Below, in pieces: positions 25,585-33,421 of a stretch of 64,000 bases of DNA. Both the position numbers and the translations under genes were made by a program. The notes under the pieces are model-generated. The model was given only the letters and a program-made list of their open reading frames with translations. It did no database searches and had not been told where the DNA came from. The stretch lies in the NCBI GenBank assembly GCA_963704535.1, contig OY969916.1:620001-684000 (forward strand), in the 5' to 3' direction. Position 1 is the stretch's first letter. Each line of letters opens with the position of its first letter. This DNA comes from G963704535 sp963704535 (GTDB lineage: Bacteria > Chloroflexota > Chloroflexia > Chloroflexales > Roseiflexaceae).

Positions 25585-27327
25585 TTATGTTCCCGTGTAC
25601 CGCAGCCGGTAGATCCGCCCGGCAGCGTCGTCGGAGATCAGCAGGCTGCCGTCGGGCATGACCAGCAGGCCGCACGGGCGCCCCCAGGTGTCGCCGCCGG
25701 CATTCCAGCCGCGCACCAGATCCTCCATCGCGGCGGGCCGGCCGTTCTTGAAGCGGACGCGCACGACGTTGTAGCCGCCCAGGTCGGTCACCTGATCGCG
25801 AGCGGTGCCGTGGAACGCGACCAGCGCATCGCCCTGGTAGGCGGGCGGGAAGCCCAGCCGATCGTAGAACTCCACGCCCAGCGGCGCCCAGTGCGGCGGG
25901 AAGTTGAACGCCGGCGGGATGGTCGCGGCGCAGCGGGTGGCGTCGTTGAACTCGGGGTTGGGCACCCGGTCGCTGTGGCAGTAGGGCCAGCCGTAGTCCT
26001 TGCCCGGCTCAAGCAGGTTGAACTCGTCGAACGGGATGGTCTGGCCCAGGTTGTTGCGGCCCATGTCGGCGCCCCATAATTCGCTCGAGAATGGGCGCCA
26101 GTCGAAGCCGACGGTGTTGCGCAGGCCGGAGGCGAAGATCTCCAGGCCGCTGCCGTCGGGGTTGAGGCGCAGGATAGCGGCGCGGCGCGGCGTATCCTCC
26201 AGGCAGACATCGCAGGAGGAGCCGACCGAGACGTACAGCTTGCCGTCGGGGCCTTGGGCGACGGTGCGGGTGCGGTGGCCGTAGAGATCCTTGGCGCCGC
26301 TGGGAAACTCCACGATCGTATCGACCTGGCGCGCGGTGCCGCTGGCGTCGAAGTTCGAGAGCCGGACCAGCCGATCCTCGGCGGCGGCGTAGAGCGCGCC
26401 ATCGACGAAGGCCACGCTGTGGACCACCGGCAGCCCTCCGGCGACGAGTTGCTGCTGGTCGTAGCGGCCGTCGCCGTCGGTGTCGATCAGGCGGATGACC
26501 TGGCTGGTGGTCGAGGAGCCATAGAGCAGGCTGCCGTTGGCCGGGTCGAGCGCCATGAAGCGCGCGCCGGTCTGCCCGGCGGCGACCTCCTCGATCGTGA
26601 AGCCGCGCGGGACTTCGAGCGGGTGGGGCCAGCCGGGCGCCTGGACCTGGTGGTACTGGGTCGGGCCGGAGCTGGCGGCGGGATCGTAGACCTCGGCGCC
26701 CAAGCGGCCCAGCAGGACCTTGTACGGGTCGGGGTTCTCGGGGACGTACTCGAAGCGGGCGCGCTCGAACCACTGGGTCAGGACGGTGAAGCCGGAGCTG
26801 TTGGTCTCCAGGGCCGGCTCGGAGAGCGGCAGGCCGAACAGCGCCAGCGACTCGTCGTAGCTGGTGCCGGCGCGACCGTCGAACTCCAGGCCGTGGGTCT
26901 GCCAGTAGCCCAGGAACGGCTCGCAGAGGGTGTGGCCGGTGGTCTCGAAGAAGCGGCAGCCGTCGCGCGGCTGGCCGAGCGGGAAGGCGCGCCAGTCGCG
27001 GCCCTGGCGGCGCAATTGCTCATCGCCCAGGCGGCCCAGCAGGACATCGTAGGGGGCGCGGTTCTCGGGGTGGGCCTCGAAGCGCTCGCGCTCGAACCAC
27101 TGGGTGCTGAATGCCCCCTCGGTGCCCTGCTCCATGCGCTGATCGCCGATCGACAGGCCAAACACGGCCAGCCCGCCGTTGCCGTTCCAGAACTGGAGGA
27201 AGCGCCCGCCGACGCAGTAGCCGGTCTCGGGGAAGCAGCGGTTGTTGGACTGAGCCAGGGACGAAGCGGTCGGCAGGGCATGGAGCAAGATGATTGCAAG
27301 CAGAATGAGCTTTGTTTTTCGTAACAC
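25585..27327 (-). CDS. Secreted PQQ-type glucose/sorbosone dehydrogenase with duplicated N-terminal module
   Basis: About 580 residues. GTG at 27327 (VLRKTKLILLAIILL) gives a direct signal peptide; a TTG at 27378 would add 17 residues. The N-terminal 220 residues hold two copies of a Chloroflexota-type surface module (FLQFWNGNGGLAVFGLSIG...STQWFERERFE and FLGYWQTHGLE...LTQWFERARFE...KVLLGRLGAEV). The rest is a six-bladed propeller of the GSDH family: GFTIEEVAAGQTGARFMAL, TRTVAQGPDGKLYVSVGSSCDVC, GLRNTVGFDWRP, WPYCHSD and PCGLLVMPDGSLLISDD. Such enzymes oxidise sugars outside the cell using PQQ; the ligand cannot be proven here. The gene is intact. Confidence 0.85.
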   Translation of the reverse strand: MLRKTKLILLAIILLHALPTASSLAQSNNRCFPETGYCVGGRFLQFWNGNGGLAVFGLSIGDQRMEQGTEGAFSTQWFERERFEAHPENRAPYDVLLGRLGDEQLRRQGRDWRAFPLGQPRDGCRFFETTGHTLCEPFLGYWQTHGLEFDGRAGTSYDESLALFGLPLSEPALETNSSGFTVLTQWFERARFEYVPENPDPYKVLLGRLGAEVYDPAASSGPTQYHQVQAPGWPHPLEVPRGFTIEEVAAGQTGARFMALDPANGSLLYGSSTTSQVIRLIDTDGDGRYDQQQLVAGGLPVVHSVAFVDGALYAAAEDRLVRLSNFDASGTARQVDTIVEFPSGAKDLYGHRTRTVAQGPDGKLYVSVGSSCDVCLEDTPRRAAILRLNPDGSGLEIFASGLRNTVGFDWRPFSSELWGADMGRNNLGQTIPFDEFNLLEPGKDYGWPYCHSDRVPNPEFNDATRCAATIPPAFNFPPHWAPLGVEFYDRLGFPPAYQGDALVAFHGTARDQVTDLGGYNVVRVRFKNGRPAAMEDLVRGWNAGGDTWGRPCGLLVMPDGSLLISDDAAGRIYRLRYTGT

Positions 27328-27356
27328 AGGAGATTCCCTCTCTACATACAACAGGG

Positions 27357-27362
27357 TATAAT
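27357..27362 (+). promoter_or_regulatory. -10 box for the 89-residue protein gene
   Basis: TATAAT lies 32 bases before the ATG at 27395, which has AAGGGAG upstream. No convincing -35 hexamer is seen. The gap between this gene and the divergent dehydrogenase gene is short, so control may be shared. Confidence 0.45.
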
Positions 27363-27394
27363 AGCACTGTTTGGCCAATTGAAGGGAGCAGATT

Positions 27395-27664
27395 ATGGCA
27401 GTACCAGCATTGCCTCAGCTACAGCAGCTTCCGCCCTCGCTCAACATGGAGGGCGCGATAAGCATTGAGTTGGTTGAAGGGTTTCCCGTCCTTCGGGCAG
27501 CCGCCGCAGTCCAAGATCGCGTCCAGGTGTTGCTGCACAAGCAACAGGACTCGCAATTGAGCATTGATGAGGAGCAGGAGCTCGATCAGTACGAGTTTAT
27601 TGATGACTATGTCATCCTGCTCAACCGGACTGTCCGAAACACGCTTCAGAGCAGTAAACAGTAG
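27395..27664 (+). CDS. Small conserved-type hypothetical protein
   Basis: 89 residues, not recognised with certainty. It has the look of small acidic proteins in cyanobacteria and Chloroflexota that carry an E(L/I)VEGFPVLRA core, RVQVLLHKQQDSQLSIDEEQELDQYEFIDDY and a basic C-terminus (VILLNRTVRNTLQ). It is probably all-helical apart from the first strand pair. Such proteins often sit next to nuclease or toxin-antitoxin genes, and here the convergent neighbour is a PD-(D/E)XK-like protein. ATG 27395 follows AAGGGAG by nine bases. Confidence 0.6.
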   Translation: MAVPALPQLQQLPPSLNMEGAISIELVEGFPVLRAAAAVQDRVQVLLHKQQDSQLSIDEEQELDQYEFIDDYVILLNRTVRNTLQSSKQ

Positions 27665-27710
27665 GACGAACGCGACACTTATTGTGATACCACACACAAA
27701 GCGTATTATT

Positions 27711-28166
27711 CTACAGATCATTGCCTAGAATGCGCTTACTCAAGCTAGCGAGCGTTTGAGTGGCATATTGCGTGCGCTCCACTTTGTTGAAGACTAGATC
27801 GCCCCATTTTGAGTCTTTGAGATAATGCTTGAGGATTTGATCTCTTGTAAGATAGAAGAATTCATCAGCTTTTTCGTCATGCCGGTAGTGAAGGATCAAG
27901 ATATAGCGGTTTGATTTGATGTCAATATCTTTCAATCCAACGATACGATTATATCCACGCACACTCTTGACTTGCACATCGTAATGCCGTACACCGGCAT
28001 GATCCTCTACCCGTATGAGTAAATCAATCGCTCGGTCATCCACGCAAGGAAGATAGACATCCAAACCGTACCGTAGCAACTCTCCGGCTACAATGAGTTC
28101 GCTACTCTTGCCGCCACGCATTCGGGTATTCATAGAACCGCTCCCCAACAGGAAATCGGTCGCCAT
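27711..28166 (-). CDS. PD-(D/E)XK nuclease-like protein
   Basis: 151 residues. GGKSSELIVAGELLRYGLDVYLP followed by DDRAIDLLIRVEDHAG and YDVQVKSVRGYNR gives the order Glu, Asp, hydrophobic strand, QVK that marks a PD-(D/E)XK nuclease core (as in the PDDEXK_5 group). The C-terminal part (EFFYLTRDQILKHYL) is helical. It begins six bases after the Phd antitoxin gene, so the two are co-transcribed. Whether this is the toxin partner of that antitoxin or a separate restriction-type protein is open. ATG at 28166. Confidence 0.75.
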   Translation of the reverse strand: MATDFLLGSGSMNTRMRGGKSSELIVAGELLRYGLDVYLPCVDDRAIDLLIRVEDHAGVRHYDVQVKSVRGYNRIVGLKDIDIKSNRYILILHYRHDEKADEFFYLTRDQILKHYLKDSKWGDLVFNKVERTQYATQTLASLSKRILGNDL

Positions 28167-28172
28167 CCTCCA

Positions 28173-28463
28173 TCAATCGTCTTGCGCTGGCGCCTGTTGT
28201 GTGGTTCCGGCTTCTACCTCGCGCCAGAAATCATCGTGCGGGATGCCGCCGGTCGCCCGTATCTGGGTACGTGCCTCGTGCAGAATGGTCTGAAATCGTC
28301 GTGAGTAGGCCAATGTTAAGCGCTCTAATTCGTCATCGTCCTTCATCGGCAGGAGCACTGCCACAGGTTTCCCGTTCTTCGTGATGACGACTAATTCGTC
28401 CTCGCTGGCCTTGATGTAGGCACTTAGATTGGCTTTCACATCCGCAACTGATGCGATTTTCAT
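28173..28463 (-). CDS. Phd/YefM-type antitoxin
   Basis: 96 residues. The N-terminus is the Phd DNA-binding fold: MKIASVADVKANLSAYIKAS, then ELVVITKNGKPVAVLLPM, the family hallmark. The C-terminal 40 residues (RRFQTILHEARTQIRATGG) would neutralise a toxin. ATG at 28463 is preferred over an upstream GTG/ATG because the family starts at this point. Usual partners (RelE, Doc, VapC) are not adjacent; the next gene on the strand is the PD-(D/E)XK-like protein. Confidence 0.85.
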   Translation of the reverse strand: MKIASVADVKANLSAYIKASEDELVVITKNGKPVAVLLPMKDDDELERLTLAYSRRFQTILHEARTQIRATGGIPHDDFWREVEAGTTQQAPAQDD

Positions 28464-28521
28464 AGCAGGATCTCCTCTCCGCCGAGACATCACGGATCAG
28501 CAAGTAGTATTTGGGTTCAGT

Positions 28522-28860
28522 TTACAAGCCGCTGATTTCGACTAATTTCTCACCACTTGCCAGTAGATCGAGCGCCTGGGACAGCGTTGCCGTGAGAATA
28601 ACCTTGAGATTTGCATTCGATGTATTGCCGCACGTCAGCCAGATGATTTGTGGCGGCATTCCATAGTGATCCAAAAGTCGCATGAAATCACTATCTTTCG
28701 TCATGACTACAGCTGGCGCTTGCCGTGCAGCCATAAAGATTTCATGGTCGGTGGCATCACGCAAACCTAGATCGCGTAGTGCCACTGTAGGTACACCGAT
28801 AGTCGCGGTGATCCAGGCGGCGATAGCGGGTGGCAGTTGGGCATCAATCCAGATGATCAT
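28522..28860 (-). CDS. DUF5615 PIN-like toxin
   Basis: 112 residues with the PIN-like acidic sites: IWIDAQLPPAIAAW at the start, TDHEIFMAARQ in the middle and VVMTKDSDFMRLLDHYG, followed by IIWLTCGNTSN. DUF5615 proteins are predicted RNases. The ATG overlaps the stop of the DUF433 gene by four bases (ATGA), the normal antitoxin-toxin arrangement. Confidence 0.85.
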   Translation of the reverse strand: MIIWIDAQLPPAIAAWITATIGVPTVALRDLGLRDATDHEIFMAARQAPAVVMTKDSDFMRLLDHYGMPPQIIWLTCGNTSNANLKVILTATLSQALDLLASGEKLVEISGL

Positions 28861-29081
28861 GCCGCCAGCACCGGGTGATCCAGGCGTCGTGACGCATAGC
28901 GGAGCGCTGCCTGGATATCTTCGGCTTCGAGATCTGGTAGCTCTTCGAGAACTTGCTCCGCGCTTAATCCGGCCGCTAAGAGATCGAGAATGTCAATGAC
29001 GCGAATGCGCATCCCACGGATGCACGGGCGTCCTCCGCATTGTGCGGGATTGATCGTAATACGTTCTAGGATATTTGCCAT
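28857..29081 (-). CDS. DUF433 antitoxin
   Basis: 74 residues, typical DUF433: RITINPAQCGGRPCIRGMRIRV, DILDLLAAGLSAEQVLEELPDLEAEDIQAAL. This winged-helix-like protein binds DNA and neutralises the DUF5615 toxin encoded directly downstream. ATG 29081 follows GGAGG by six bases, a strong ribosome site that favours antitoxin synthesis. Confidence 0.88.
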   Translation of the reverse strand: MANILERITINPAQCGGRPCIRGMRIRVIDILDLLAAGLSAEQVLEELPDLEAEDIQAALRYASRRLDHPVLAA

Positions 29082-29129
29082 TTGGAGCCTCCATGGACAT
29101 GGACTTTTAGCACGTCACAATGAGCAAGC

Positions 29130-29138
29130 AGTATAGCA
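29130..29138 (-). promoter_or_regulatory. Extended -10 promoter of the toxin-antitoxin operon
   Basis: TGCTATACT on the minus strand, about 48 bases upstream of the DUF433 start, with no clear -35 box. Confidence 0.5.
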
Positions 29139-29172
29139 TAACGATGTTGTGAGAATCCCCGGAGTGCTTAGA

Positions 29173-29266
29173 GGCTGTCTGAAAAGGTTGGTTTGTCGCC
29201 GAAGTTTCCTGGTAGAAAAGGGGTTCTTGAGGGGCAACCCCTCAAACTCCCTCTTTTCAGACAGCC
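29173..29266 (-). repeat. Palindromic family A element with 14-bp outer arms
   Basis: GGCTGTCTGAAAAG (29173-29186) pairs with CTTTTCAGACAGCC (29253-29266), enclosing the inner TTGAGGGG/CCCCTCAA hairpin. It lies ten bases past the stop of the ATP-grasp gene on the minus strand. Confidence 0.88.
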
Positions 29267-29276
29267 TCCTAAAGCT

Positions 29277-30699
29277 TCAACCGATCCCATCCAACCCTGA
29301 CACCACAAACGTCGGCGGCGCCGATCCCCCGCCGGCCGATACGTTGAGCAGCGACGTGGCGGCGATGCGGGTCAGGCAGCCGAGCGCCCGGTCGCCGAAG
29401 ATGCACGGGTCGGAATCGACGTAGCGCGGTGTGAAGCGCAGTCCTTCGTCCTCCGTCCAGGTCGGGTAATCCTCGGTGGGCAGCGGGACGCGCTCTTGGA
29501 TGACGTAGGGTCCCTTCTGCGCGGCGGCCAGAGCGCTATCCCAGGTGGCCTGGTCGGTCTCCCAGCCCAGCAGCACCCCTTGCCCGCCGTAGTCGTCGTT
29601 GGGCTTGAGCACCAGGTGCTCGCGGTTGCGCTGGGCGAAGGTCAGCAGCGCGATCTGCTGGCCCTGGAAGCGGGTGGTGCCGCCGCGCACCTGGCGGGTC
29701 CAGGGCACGTAGCGCTGGATGGCCGCGCGCTCTTCGGCGTCGAGCAGCCCGGCGGCCGGGCCGTCCTCGTCGGAGAGCAGCGCCATGATCAGCTTGGTGT
29801 GGACCGGCTTGGTGCGGAACGGGTTGACGACGCAGACGGCGCGATCGGCGTAGGCGCGCATCAGCGCCGGCCACTGGGCGACGGGCGCGCTCAGGTCGTA
29901 CTTGGCCAGGAACTCATGCTGGAGCACGCGCCGGTAGACCAGGTCGATCGGCACGCGCTCGGTCGTGCCGCCGGGGCCGGGCAGCTCGGCCTCCAGCCGC
30001 CGCCCGTCGTAGCGCAGGTCGTCGGGGTCGGCCAAGATGGTGGTGATGCCGTCGGCCATGAAGCGCTCGCGCAGGAATGCGAACTCGGGCCAGGTGGGCA
30101 CGTCGCGAAAATCGACGATCGCGATCGTGGGGGTGCCCTGGCCGCCCCATGCATGGTAGGTGTCGAGCAGGAGCTGCTGGAGACCCTGGCGAACCGGCTG
30201 CGCCTCGGCGCGATAGGTGCGGCGAAAGGCGCTCATGATCTCGAGCGTCTCGAAGATCTCGACCATAGCCTCGTCGTAGCCGATCCCGGCGGGCGACTCG
30301 AGGTTCGAACTCGACAAAGAAGCAGGTGCTGCCGTCGGCGGCCAGGAAGCCGTCGAGGCGACCGAAGGCCGAGGCGCCGGGGTAGCCGGGGTCGATCGCG
30401 AGCAGCGCCTGCTCCGGGGGCGTCAGCGCGTAGGGCGCCAGCAGGGCCGGGTCGTCGAGGGCGGCGGCGCCGAGCTTGCGGATCGCGCGCCCGACCGACT
30501 CGGCGGCGTGCTGGAGCGTGGCGTATTGGGGCGCGGTAATGAAGCGTGGCCGCAGGACTGAGCAGATCAGCCGGTCGCGCCCTTTGCCGACCAGCATCCC
30601 GCGCGCCCGGATCGCGGCGTCGATCCGGGCGAACGTGGTTCTGGCGGCGGCGTCGTCGAGCAGGCTGTGGTAGTGCTCGATGGCGTCGTGAAGCTCCAA
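29277..30699 (-). CDS. Circularly permuted ATP-grasp-like protein (one frameshift)
   Basis: About 473 residues. The C-terminal half shows ATP-grasp features: LVLKPNDDYGGQGVLLGWE (ATP-binding strand-loop), YVIQERVPLP and VDSDPCIFG near the end. The N-terminal part carries ATAPQYATLQ-like helices and GRLDGFLAADGSTCFFVEF. The frame changes near 30308; NLESPAGIGYDEAMVEIF follows VEF in the second frame. The start is a TTG at 30699 with AAAGGAG eight bases upstream; the frame stays open further only because it runs through 54-bp repeats. Related proteins ligate amino acids or peptides; the product here is unknown. Confidence 0.7.
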
Positions 30700-30726
30700 A
30701 TCTCTCTCCTTTATCTCGCAATCCGT

Positions 30727-31046
30727 GGTGGAAGAAGATTCTTGCGGGGCGGCCCCCTCAAACTCCCCCTTTTTTAACTGGTGGAAAGAAGATTCTTGAG
30801 GGGCGGCCCCCTCAAACTCCCCCTTTTTTAACTGGTGGAAAGAAAATTCTTGAGGGGGCCACCCCCTCAAACTCCCCCTTTTTTAACTGGTGGAAAGGAA
30901 ATTCTTGAGGGGCGGCCCCCTCAAACTCCCCCTTTTTTAACTGATGGAAAGGAGATTCTTGAGGGGGCCACCCCCTCAAACTCCCCCTTTTTTAACTGGT
31001 GGAAAGGAGCTTCTTGAGGGGCGACCCCCTCAAACTCCCCCTTTTC
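30727..31046 (-). repeat. Six tandem copies of a 54-55 bp family A repeat
   Basis: Fills the gap between the ATP-grasp gene and the LacI-STAS gene. Each unit is AAAGGAGATTCTTGAGGGG, loop, CCCCTCAAACTCCCCC, T6, AACTGGTGG on plus. On the minus strand this places AAAAAAGGGGGAGTTTGAGGGG-type arms downstream of the LacI-STAS gene, which takes its stop codon from the first copy. The 54-bp period keeps frames open, giving meaningless long reading frames. Confidence 0.92.
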
Positions 31047-33201
31047 CGACAGTTGCCGCGCCGTCGAGCCGCAGCGCGGTGGACGCACCGGCCCGCCGTA
31101 GGAGCTTGAGCGCCTCGGCCAGCGTGGGGCTCGCGATGATCTGGGTCAGATCGATGCCCAGACCGACGATGCTCTGCGCGATCTCGGGGCGCACCCCCAC
31201 CAGCATCGTCCGCGCGCCAAGCAGCGCAACCATACGCGCCATCTGGATCAGTGCCCCGGCCACCTGCGTATCGACGATCGGCACGCCGGTGACGTCGATC
31301 AGCACGTCGGTGGCCCGCTGCCGGCTCACCGCATCGAGCCCGACCCTGATAATCTGCTCGGCCCGCTCCGAGTTGATCGCGCCGATTAGCGGGATCAGGA
31401 TCACGCCGACCATCAGCGGGATCACCGGGCAGCCGATATCGCGTATGGTGCTGGATAGCGCACGCTCGCGGTCGTAGGCCACTTGAAGGGTGGCGCCCTG
31501 CCGGCGTAGCTCCTCCTGCTGTTGGTTCAGCTCGGCCAGCAAAGCGGCGCTATCGAGCGCGGCGCCGAGCATCCTGGCCCACATGGCGAGTGGGTCGCTG
31601 TTCGACATGAGGCCAATATTGATCAGACCTTCGATCGCCAGCATGCCCCAGGCGCGCCTGGAGGTGCGCAGCGGCACCAGCGTGATCAGGGTCGACCTGT
31701 CGCGTGCCGGTGTGGGCAGCAAATCGAGCGGAGGAAAGGCGGCCGGCGCAATGTGAGAGCCAACGATCAACTGCGCCGATCCATCGGAAGGATAGACGCT
31801 CACCACCTCCAGCTCGGTCCGGCTGGCAGGATCGACCCACAAGCCAAGGCAGCCCCAATTGGCAGACGCATGCGACAGCCAGGATAGCGTGGGCGCGCTG
31901 GTATCGACGGTGCCAAGCATCGCCGTGCTGATCTCATTATTGGTGTAGAGCACATTGTCGAGATGCGTCACCTGCGCGGTTTCGTGTGCCACGCGCGCGC
32001 GCAACAGCTCCCTGCGGATCAATCGCAGCACGCCGGCCAGCCGGGCGTGCGCGGGGTCATCGCGCGGTGCCGTGGCGAGCCGGCTCAGGCTCATCTCCTC
32101 GATCAGATCTAACGCGGTGTTGAGCGCATCCAGATCCAAGGTGAGCCCGATTGCCTGGCGCCAGGCGTCTTCAATCGTTGCTTCGGCCAGCGGATCGCGA
32201 CCGGCAATCGCGCGCTCGATCAACTCGATGATCGTCGCCTGGCCGGGCCAGAGCTGCTCCGGCGGCGTCTCGGAGGGCGGCGCAAACGGGTACGATACGA
32301 TCCAGATCAGCTGCTGCGCAAGCACAGCGCGCCAATCCGTTGCGCCGGTTATCGTTGGTAACTCGGCGAGCGGTGGTGATTGGACGTGGTCGCAGCCGCA
32401 TGAGCGGCGCGTGACCAGCGCCGTCGCGGTATACATTGGGCCGCCGGCGACCGACCGGCCGGACATCTGGCCCAGCAGCAACTCCGTAGCGGTGCTCCCA
32501 AGCAGATCGAAGCGCTGGCGAACCGTCGTCAGCGGCGGGTCGATCATCTGCGCCTCAGGCAGGTCATCAAAGCTCACGATCGCGATATCTTCGGGGACGC
32601 GGTATCCGGCGTCGCGCAGGACCTCCAGGGCGCCGAACGCGTTCTTGTCGGTGCCGGCGGCGATCGCGGTATAGGCTACACCGGCTTCGAGCAGTGCGCG
32701 CACGCCGCTGGTGCCGCCGACCTCCACGTCGCTGTAGACATCGAACACCAGATGCTCGTCAAACGCAACCTGCCGTGCGGCCAGCGCCGCTACGTAGCCC
32801 TCGAAGCGCTGCTTGACGTCGCTATTGCCCAGGTGCCCAATAAACGCGATACGCTGGTGGCCGTGCATGATCAGGTGGGATACGGCCGCAAACATGCCGC
32901 CGTAGTTGTCGGGAAGCACCGCCGGCAGACCAGGCGCAAGGCAACTGACTGAGACGACCGGACGGCCCGCCTGGGCGATCAGATCAAGACCGTCGGCGTC
33001 GATCATGGCGATCCAGCCATCCACCAGATCCCAGGCGAGCCGCGACTGATAGATACCGCGTGGCGATTCTTGAACGGTGACGAGCCGGACGCCGTGCCGG
33101 CGCGCTGCTCGAGTCGCCCCGAGCAGCACACTGCCGGTAAAGATGCCACCCAGATACGGTGACAGCACGCCGATTGTACGCAGCGGTTTCGTGTGAGACA
33201 T
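31030..33201 (-). CDS. LacI-type sugar-sensor / STAS fusion protein (RsbR-like)
   Basis: 723 residues, no membrane helix or signal. Residues about 1-270 are a LacI/GalR-type periplasmic-binding-like domain without the DNA-binding head: IGVLSPYLGGIFTGSVLLGATRAA, GHQRIAFIGHL, AIAAGTDKNAFGALEVLRDAG and VSFDDLPEAQMIDPPLTTVRQ. A helical and GAF-like middle follows (about 280-580), then a coiled coil and a C-terminal STAS domain (IDVTGVPIVDTQVAGALIQ, GVRPEIAQSIVGLGIDL). The first RsbT-type phosphosite (VDT) is kept; the second position is Ser instead of Thr. It probably feeds sugar or ligand sensing into a stressosome-like pathway. The last residues (GKGGV) and stop are repeat-derived. Confidence 0.82.
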   Translation of the reverse strand: MSHTKPLRTIGVLSPYLGGIFTGSVLLGATRAARRHGVRLVTVQESPRGIYQSRLAWDLVDGWIAMIDADGLDLIAQAGRPVVSVSCLAPGLPAVLPDNYGGMFAAVSHLIMHGHQRIAFIGHLGNSDVKQRFEGYVAALAARQVAFDEHLVFDVYSDVEVGGTSGVRALLEAGVAYTAIAAGTDKNAFGALEVLRDAGYRVPEDIAIVSFDDLPEAQMIDPPLTTVRQRFDLLGSTATELLLGQMSGRSVAGGPMYTATALVTRRSCGCDHVQSPPLAELPTITGATDWRAVLAQQLIWIVSYPFAPPSETPPEQLWPGQATIIELIERAIAGRDPLAEATIEDAWRQAIGLTLDLDALNTALDLIEEMSLSRLATAPRDDPAHARLAGVLRLIRRELLRARVAHETAQVTHLDNVLYTNNEISTAMLGTVDTSAPTLSWLSHASANWGCLGLWVDPASRTELEVVSVYPSDGSAQLIVGSHIAPAAFPPLDLLPTPARDRSTLITLVPLRTSRRAWGMLAIEGLINIGLMSNSDPLAMWARMLGAALDSAALLAELNQQQEELRRQGATLQVAYDRERALSSTIRDIGCPVIPLMVGVILIPLIGAINSERAEQIIRVGLDAVSRQRATDVLIDVTGVPIVDTQVAGALIQMARMVALLGARTMLVGVRPEIAQSIVGLGIDLTQIIASPTLAEALKLLRRAGASTALRLDGAATVGKGGV

Positions 33202-33218
33202 AAACGTGGTCCCTGTGC

Positions 33219-33234
33219 TTGACGATAGTGTCAA
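33219..33234. promoter_or_regulatory. Palindromic operator-like site upstream of LacI-STAS gene
   Basis: TTGAC-N6-GTCAA, a perfect 5-bp inverted repeat 17 bases upstream of the start codon; possible operator. A TATCAT box lies just upstream on the minus strand. Confidence 0.4.
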
Positions 33235-33323
33235 CTGAAGATGATAGCACACCTGCGCATTGTATCACCTTTGCGGCCAGAGAAGCTACCCGCGCATTCG
33301 CGATTTGACATGATGTAGCATTG

Positions 33324-33405
33324 GGTGCTATTTTACAATCTGGGCGGAGGGAGACTGAGGGGGCAGCCCCTCAAACCCCCTTTTTCCCCAGAACTGTAAA
33401 GCACC
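33324..33405. repeat. Family A element with GGTGCT/AGCACC arms
   Basis: Outer arms GGTGCT (33324-33329) and AGCACC (33400-33405) plus TTTACA/TGTAAA surround the GAGGGGGC/GCCCCTC hairpin. It lies between the divergent LacI-STAS and amylosucrase genes, one of the few copies that is not 3' of a gene. Confidence 0.85.
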
Positions 33406-33421
33406 AATTCTCAGAGAGCCT

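Noticed and set aside
30727..31046. CRISPR array
   Set aside because: Units are identical along their whole 54 bp with no unique spacers, and each has a long internal hairpin. The same applies to 61501-61720 and 37919-38116. No cas genes are present.
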